A stretch of DNA of 64,000 nucleotides from Paragyromitra xinjiangensis (taxonomy: Eukaryota; Ascomycota; Pezizomycetes; Pezizales; Discinaceae), in assembly GCA_038503065.1 (NCBI GenBank), contig JBCAMK010000004.1, forward strand, positions 2,307,001-2,371,000, given 5' to 3'. The translations under genes and the position numbers were made by a program. The stretch's first letter is position 1. Every line of letters starts with the position of its first letter. This document shows positions 57,539 through 64,000 of this stretch, one piece after another. The notes beneath the pieces are model-generated. The model saw nothing but the letters and a program-made list of their open reading frames with translations. It was not told the origin of the DNA and made no database searches.

Positions 57539-60500
57539 TGCAATGGCAGTGTTGAAGCTTGTTGGGGAAAATTTCCTTCCTCCGTAGGTCGAAGTGCGGA
57601 GTTTTGACAGAAGGGCTTCCGCATGATATGCGTGCTGCGAAAGGAGAGTGTCGGTGGCCGCCACGGTGAAGGTTGGTTACCCTAAGGGTATATTGGCCGA
57701 AGTTGGCGTGGACTGGTAATTAGGGCGTACAGTAGTAGGCAACAACAACAGCTGCCTGCCTTAGTTACTATAGGAGATGACGATTGATTATTGCTATGGA
57801 GGCTGCCTTTGCTGCGCACTGTTGCTAAAGCTACTGCGGTGACTGCTGTGAGGTGCTTAAGTGTTGTTGAATGCTCGGGTTCAGGCTAGACAGAGAGCTC
57901 TTCTTGTTTCCTTTCCGAGGGTGGGTAATAAATGTGCAGAGAGGGTAGTATATATGTAGGTATGTATGTAGGTATGAGTATGTGTATGTGGGATGTGTAT
58001 GTGAATGCGAGAAGTACCGAAGTCCAAATTCAAATCGAGGCGTTGGGGAGGGTTATATGGTTCTCTTATGCAGATGCTAGGAATATGTACTCGAGGCTAT
58101 TGAGAATCCAGGAGACTAGTTTTTCTTGGGGGGGGTGGGATGGGCGGGCAAGTAATAGAGCGGACAGGCAAGAGCAAACAGGTAACGTAGGTAGGCGAGT
58201 TGAGTGGAATTAATATCGATGCGAAATGTATGACTTCTCCTCAATCAAGCTTCGCTCATAATCTAGGCCGAACGGCACTTTAATTGTGGCAGAGGGAATA
58301 AATAGGTCACCTGCGAAGAGTGGTGGTGGTAGTGGTGGTATTGTTGGTAGTGGTGGTGCTGCTACTGCTGCTGCTGCTGCTCCTCCTGCTCCTGCTCCAA
58401 GCTAAGCTGGAGGTAGCGTTGCTGTAAATTGTCTGCAAATTGTTCTCTCTACGATTCCCCTTCCTTCTCTCCGTGTCTCTGTCTGTACTCCTCGCTATTG
58501 CCTGTTGTCGCTGGGTATATCTCTCGTCGGTCGATTTCGCGATTCTTTTCGATCCCGATTGATTGAGAATGAGGAATAGCCCTGTTTTTCGTTGCGGATT
58601 TTGTGTTCTGTTCACCCCCCAAAAAATTCGACACGTCGTAAAAACCCAGAATCTTATAGGAACGAAACGACGTACAACTGTATCATAGGAGGGTCCCCAG
58701 GAGATGCAGCAGAGCGAAGGGAGGAGTCGGAAGAAGCAGCGAAATCAGCAGCAGCGGAGAAATAACATGAGACTCACTCACACGGGCAGACGAGACAGCA
58801 AACTACGCCAACCAACAACAGCAGTTACAGCATCGCTCTCAACTGACAGCGCAGCAGCGAGTGAGGGTCCGTTCAACGGTTCATGCCCGAAAAAGGGACC
58901 GGTTGCGAACTCCTTGCGGCCCCCCGAACAGCTAGCTAACAGGGCTGGGCTTCCTACTCGAGGGGTTAGATACCTGTGCTGTACATACAATAATACCACC
59001 ACCTGCCTGCCTACATGCGAGCTGCCACCCGCTGTTTCCTTCCTATCATTTCACTTGCCATCCCCCAATGGAACGATAGCTAACTGGGAGTTGATGTAAG
59101 GAGGCCTACCAAGGTGGTACGCGATCTCGGTGAGATCTATATCTACGTTGTTCTCTGATGGTGCAGCCGCTGCTGCTGCTCTGCTGCTGCTTGTCCACGC
59201 GTTTCTATTCGTGATTTCTCTGTTTGCTATCTGTATCTTTATCTGATTGCCTCTATCTCGCTGTCTCTATGGCACCGTCACTACGCCTTTGCCCCTACAA
59301 GGCTATCGAGTCAGGCTTGACCCTCTCGAGGATAGCCATGCTAGATAGTGATACTGCTTGCCTGTATGCGGGTACTCTCGTCCTGGTCTCGATTCCAAAT
59401 TTTAACCAACGTGCGAGCGCGGAAAAGAATCCGAGATGCCGTCCACCCTCCCAAGCCAGGGTCTGGGGTCTCTTGGGCACAAGACGCCACCAATTACGAC
59501 GGCTCCAGTGCTTCCTCTGTCAGAAACTCGTTCGTGCACCTCCAGACCCTCCTCGCCAGTAGATTACCTATCACACATGTCATACCTACTTTTGTACAAG
59601 AGGCTTGACCCTCAAGGGGGGCACTCATTCTGCCATCGATACTGAACCGGCCCACCGTCATCTCTTCATCTCCCACGCCCAGGAAACCGATAATTGCGGG
59701 GTGCTGCCCCACCTGGTACGGTTCCGGCGTTGATTGCGGTCGGAGGGGCTGCGGGCATGGACCGGCGCTTTTCGCCCCCATAAACTGCCGCTAGTATCGC
59801 TGGTGTTTCTGGAAGGGGAGCAAGGAGTGAGTCCCTGCATGAGAAATCCTCCCTCGAAAACAAACCAATCACTTCTACCAGGATACCGTTCCACTCATCT
59901 CCTCCACCTCCCCGCAAAGCGGACGTATGAGGACGTCATAGCTGTAAACCGCGTGACAGCTGAGAAAAATTGTTTCTTTTTTTTTTTACTCACGATATCC
60001 GTTTCACTGCCCCTGACTACATTTTTGTTTTGCACGGCTGTTGAGGATTGCGAGATGGCTTGCTCGTACATTTTACAATCGCATTCCTCATCTCGCTTTG
60101 CCCCGGGCATCAGTCTCGCTTGCACCCCAGGCGCGGCTCATCGATGCCTCTCTTTTTGCTACCCGCGGCCTTCGATATGTGCTTCCAAGCTGTTTCCAAG
60201 CTGACACGTCGTACATACAGATGCTGCACCGGCAATTGAATGAAAAATGTGTTCCAATTCCATCCAATTCACACATCAGGTCTATGCGCTGTGCCAGTCT
60301 TTCACGATCTTTTTTTGTAAACCTGTCCTGGTGATGTTCCCCCAATCCAATGTCTGAGGCGGTAATTGCCTCCTCCTTCTCAGCCCATCTGATGCACCCC
60401 CAGATTCTCGATGGATAATTTTTTTTAAATGGATAATCGATTCGGCCCTGACAAACCGCATAATGCTTCAGCGGATGGATAAAAAAAATTCTCATGCGTC

Positions 60501-62518
60501 CCGGTCTCCCGGTACAAAAACAATTGGGCTAATGCTACTGCTTCAGGGTCCAATCCATATTTCACAAATCCCAGGATCATAAATATGACTGTTTCGAAAA
60601 AAAAAGGCCTATTGCCGAGACATCAAATCGCGAGGTCACGCGCAGAATTCGCAACCTCTCGGAACCTGCAACTGCAAATTTTCGAAAAACACACGATGGC
60701 AGGCACACCTCCCGCCCATTAAGGGTCCTTGGAGCGGGGGTGTGGGGTGTGGTAAATCAGAATTGAGGAAACGAGATGCAATAAGCGGTAATAGAGATGA
60801 GGCGCTTGAAGTGACCGTTCTGAAGATGATCAGGAGATGAGAGACGAACATCCGAATAGCCTAGCTGGGGCTAAAAGGAAAGAAGATTAAAAAAGAAAAA
60901 AAGTCATGACCTAAAAGAGATCCTACAGATTTCGGTTCGGGGGTTAATAGCGGAAATCGTCTTTTGTATTGTTTTTGCTTTTCCTTAGCCGCTGGACGAT
61001 TTCTGGGAATCTCCTGAGTAGGAAATTTCCTATTCCCTTTGGAGTCTCCTTCGGTACCAGACCACACGATGCCCTGACGTTTTTTCACGTTGAACAACAC
61101 GTTGTGTCTATTTTCTTTTTTTCTTTCCGTTATATTAGCTAATTGGTCCACAAAGTTTTTAATTGCTTCTTATGTTTTACTCCGTTCCCGTCTGGATGGG
61201 ACCGTGCTGTATGTACCATAATGCAACTCTCGAGACCGCCTGCTTTCCCCATCTTTTCAGTTCACCTGCCTCCTTCTTTCTTTCTGTTTTGATGGCTAGA
61301 ATAGGGAAATTAACGCCTCCTGCTCCACATTTCCCAGGTCTCGCCCGATCGTGCTTCGTCTTCCTTGTCGAATTTCCTAACAAGACCTTTCATGTAAGCA
61401 AGTAAGTTATTACTTGCCTAGACATCAGGCACACCCCACGATGCACGGTAATTTCGGGGTAAAGGAAAGCTGGAAAGAGGAGCCCGAAATTAATTTCAGA
61501 CTAGGTATGTTTAGCCGTTCAAGTTTAAGTTTTTTTCTCCCATCTCGTTCGTCAAAAAAAAAAAAGTATTAGGAATATTCCGTAGTTTGTTTTTAGTTGC
61601 CGTGTTGGACAATCACGAGGAAGGGTAGAACCAACAAACTATGGTTCAAACGGCTATGACAGTCAGTGTATGGTTAGCCAAAATGCGAATGCAAATACAT
61701 ATGGACAGTCTAGGCGTCCACCGTTCTTTTCTTTCCAAATCCTTGACATGTTTCAAAAACTCTAGCTTGCGACGTCTCACCGGTGTGTAACCCGTTTTTT
61801 AGCTGCTGACGAAAAACATCGTGAGATTTATTCCCCGAATCGCCGAGTTACGAGGCTAATGGCCGATCTACCAGGTCTTCTTTGCTACCTAGCACGTCTT
61901 GGGTGCTGGATCAGACGCCCTTGCCGTGTCTACCCAGATCACAAGCTGTAGGTCCTCCACGGACATCCGAGGAATCGCCGAGGACCAACCGAAGTTTCCC
62001 AGAGACTATACGAGATTAATAGAGGTAGGCTAACCTAGGTTACTGTCAATTCTTGGTCTAAGGAAACAATCAATTAAACGAAACATAAAAAAACTGCTGC
62101 ATATATAAAAAAAATCGGAGAAAAAGAAAAGAAAAGAAAGGGAAAAAAAAGGACTTTAATTTCACCCGCATAGAGAGATCTATCTTGCGGCTCCACGGAG
62201 ATGGAGGCTGACTCACCTCCATGTTTCCCCCATATTTCTGTCTTTCCCCCACGCATAAACTTTCACCTATCCCCGGGTCTGCACGTATGTACACGCATGT
62301 ACTCCATGTGCCATCCCTGCAAGAAACACGCCTACAGGTACACACATATGTACACATAGACACCTTCCTACATCTGGAAGTGAGAGATATGTCCCGTGAT
62401 AGCAAAAGAACCTACCTACACATAACGCAGAGCTAACAATTCCGGCATCGCAGAATTATAAATCAAGCACCAATTAGAATTAGAAAACAGCACATAAACA
62501 GCTATCAGTGCCCCATCC
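57539..62518. other. Five-kilobase tract without a supportable gene
   Basis: The proximal 1-2 kb probably include the promoter and long leader of the Pho80-like gene. It holds a GTAT-type microsatellite (about 57955-57995), GGT/GCT triplet runs (58318-58400) and CTG runs (59165-59190). Remaining ORFs have no recognisable motif. I see no tRNA or other RNA gene. Confidence 0.4.
58318..58400. repeat. Trinucleotide-rich tract (GGT, GCT, CCT units)
   Basis: About 80 bases are built of imperfect GGT, then GCT, then CCT triplets. The tract lies 780 bases upstream of the Pho80-like start, outside any supported ORF. Confidence 0.8.
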
Positions 62519-63080
62519 TTATCGGTGCCGTTTCTGTAATCTCAATTTCCTCTGTCGAGTAATATTCAACTCCCACTCAACGCCACCACATACCGGGGTA
62601 CGGGCTGCCCTGACCGGCACCTCAATCGTCGTTGAAACGCTTAGACGGGGACGACGATTCAGGCGACTTCCCCCTCCCCCGGAATCACCACCCGGGAGGT
62701 CCGTGATCGAAACCCCAATCGGCGGAGGATAGATCGTCCGTGGCTCTAGCGGGTGCGGGAAGATCAGAATTGGATCAAAGCTGTCAGCTTCGGCGGCGGC
62801 GTGGGACGGCGGTGAAGGCTGTCTCTCCCGAAACATAATCTCGCAGCTGTCATTACCAATCTGGGGAGCTGTTTTACATGACAGCAGCGTCTTTGTGGGG
62901 TTAGTACGAGGTAGATACCTCCTTAGTGGCAAATTGCGGAGGGCGACGATGGAAACATACCGGTAGATAGCTATAGTAAACCCGTATTCTCAAGGATGTA
63001 TGTACAGCCGCCGGCAAATGGCTCGTGCTCCCGGAGGATCTGGTATTATTTTTCGGAGTCGAGGGTGTCGAAATCTTGGG
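62519..63080 (-). CDS. Unrecognised spliced gene (partial model)
   Basis: The last exon (62519-62890, about 123 codons) joins in phase to an upstream open stretch ending at 62961. They are linked through a 70-base intron with a perfect GTATGT donor, a TACTAAC branch and an AAAG acceptor. The combined protein reads STPKNNTRSSGS, YYSYLPTLLSCKTAPQIGND, then a Pro/Ser-rich part and a basic end (RQRKLRLQKRHR). I do not recognise a family. The first exon and the start codon were not found; a stop near 63083 means at least one more intron lies upstream. The splice signals are the main reason to believe it. Confidence 0.4.
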
Positions 63081-64000
63081 TTGTCAGAACCCAGAATGAG
63101 CCGAATGCGATTATGTGCAACCTTCGGAAGATATATCGGTCTCCGAAGGCCCTAGAAGCGTTCTGCCAGCTCTAGAATGATGTTACATTGGCTAAATGCA
63201 GATGTACCCCTGGGCTGCACACGGAGATGGCCAAATTGCGTGCAGGTTTGATTGTTGTTTTCCGGCCCTGGGTTGTATGTTCTCGGTCTCGAAAAAATTC
63301 TCATCCCTTCCGAGGTGCGAGCGGTAGGCCAACGGAAGTTAAGGGTATCGCCTTTAGAGGGCACATCGGCCTCCAAAGGTATATATCTAGTGCAGACTAG
63401 AGTACTCAAGTTGCAGCTGCAGCCTGCAGACGGATGTGGTAATTTCGTATTTGCATCTGGCTCGGCTGCCGATCTTGAAGACGGAAGGCGTGATTGAAAT
63501 TGACGGACTAGTGTCGGCGTAACAGGTAGTCGGCTCGCGATCGGCGTGGGAGAAGTTAGGGCCCGGGCGCTGACGCACTCTCGGAGTCCAAACCGGTCAA
63601 AACACCGTTGACCTCGGAAGCCGGTTATTTCTCGGGGTATCAGGGCTACTAGGATAAAGGTCGACAAGCCCCGGGGATGATATCGGGAAAGGCTAAAGCA
63701 TCGGCCTCTAGACGTACCTGCTTTGACCATGCCAGGGGCTATTGAAGTAGCTGCATCCGTGGGCTAGATATCAATTTCCTTTTCCAGCACAGCTATTGGG
63801 GAATTAGTAGGGACACTGCATAATAGTATGTTTCCGGCATACCTCTTTGGCTTCCTCGATTCCTCGATTCCTATTAATCCTTGGCCTGCATGTATTTAGT
63901 AGAAAAAACAACCAGGTCCCAGAAAAAAAAAGGTTGATCTGGTCACGCCCCCCACGACCAAGGTGAATGCATGGCACGCGACCACAGGCTGAGACAAGGC
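63081..64000. other. Window end, content unresolved
   Basis: A minus-strand ORF at 63152-63730 (192 codons with an ATG) is open but has no recognisable motif. It has an Arg/Ser/Pro-rich composition typical of chance ORFs in GC-richer DNA. It may be part of the preceding unrecognised gene, but I found no supported junction. Confidence 0.25.

Noticed and set aside
59224..60334. Several overlapping plus- and minus-strand ORFs of 80-156 codons
   Set aside because: They overlap in many frames, have no motif or splice support, and fit chance in GC-richer DNA.

Overview
The window looks like nuclear DNA of a filamentous ascomycete (Pezizomycotina); I cannot name the class. The grounds are many short spliceosomal introns (about 50-100 bases, GTNNGN donors, CTRAY-type branch points, YAG acceptors), fungal-type protein families (fungal Swc2, Akr1, PEPP, Pho80-like cyclin, Ecl1-type zinc finger, Kre9/Knh1-type and HsbA-like secreted proteins), pyrimidine-rich leaders, and decayed repeats with transition-type (RIP-like) damage. 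I see no rRNA, tRNA, CRISPR array or prokaryotic signal.

Layout. 1-5600 holds decayed repetitive DNA: diverged inverted copies of one element, a long hairpin, and a stop-riddled coding relic. 5605-9159 holds an F-box/ankyrin gene broken by one in-frame stop, signal peptidase subunit spc2 (+), and a small complex I subunit (-). 9502-16745 holds a seven-exon GH13 alpha-glucosidase (-) and a large RRM+Pumilio RNA-binding protein (-). 17.7-24.8 kb has no gene I can support. 24860-27117 is swc2/VPS72 (+), and 30705-31814 an Ecl1-type zinc-finger protein (+). 36267-38786 is the palmitoyltransferase akr1 (-). 40063-44406 is a divergent pair sharing a 266-base promoter: an LrgA-LrgB fusion membrane protein (-) and a HAUS3-like augmin subunit (+). 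45480-46102 is a small secreted protein followed by a foldback repeat. 48778-53388 holds pepP, a Kre9/Knh1-like secreted protein and a fatty acid hydroxylase-family membrane enzyme (all -). 56325-57538 is a Pho80-like cyclin (-). An unrecognised spliced gene probably lies at about 62519-63080 (-).

Most genes are housekeeping and are not an operon or a cluster. Functions include secretion (spc2), respiration (complex I), sugar hydrolysis, chromatin remodelling (swc2), mRNA control (PUF), palmitoylation (akr1), spindle microtubule nucleation (HAUS3-like), peptide turnover (pepP) and phosphate/CDK control (Pho80-like). Exon boundaries were deduced by hand from splice signals, reading frame and family conservation, with no transcript data. 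I found no convincing wholly new system. The points most worth following are the fungal LrgA-LrgB fusion, the RIP-like repeats and broken F-box/ankyrin gene, the in-frame TGA in the complex I subunit, a possible mitochondrial form of PEPP, and an excess of telomere-like GGGTTAGGGTT motifs.
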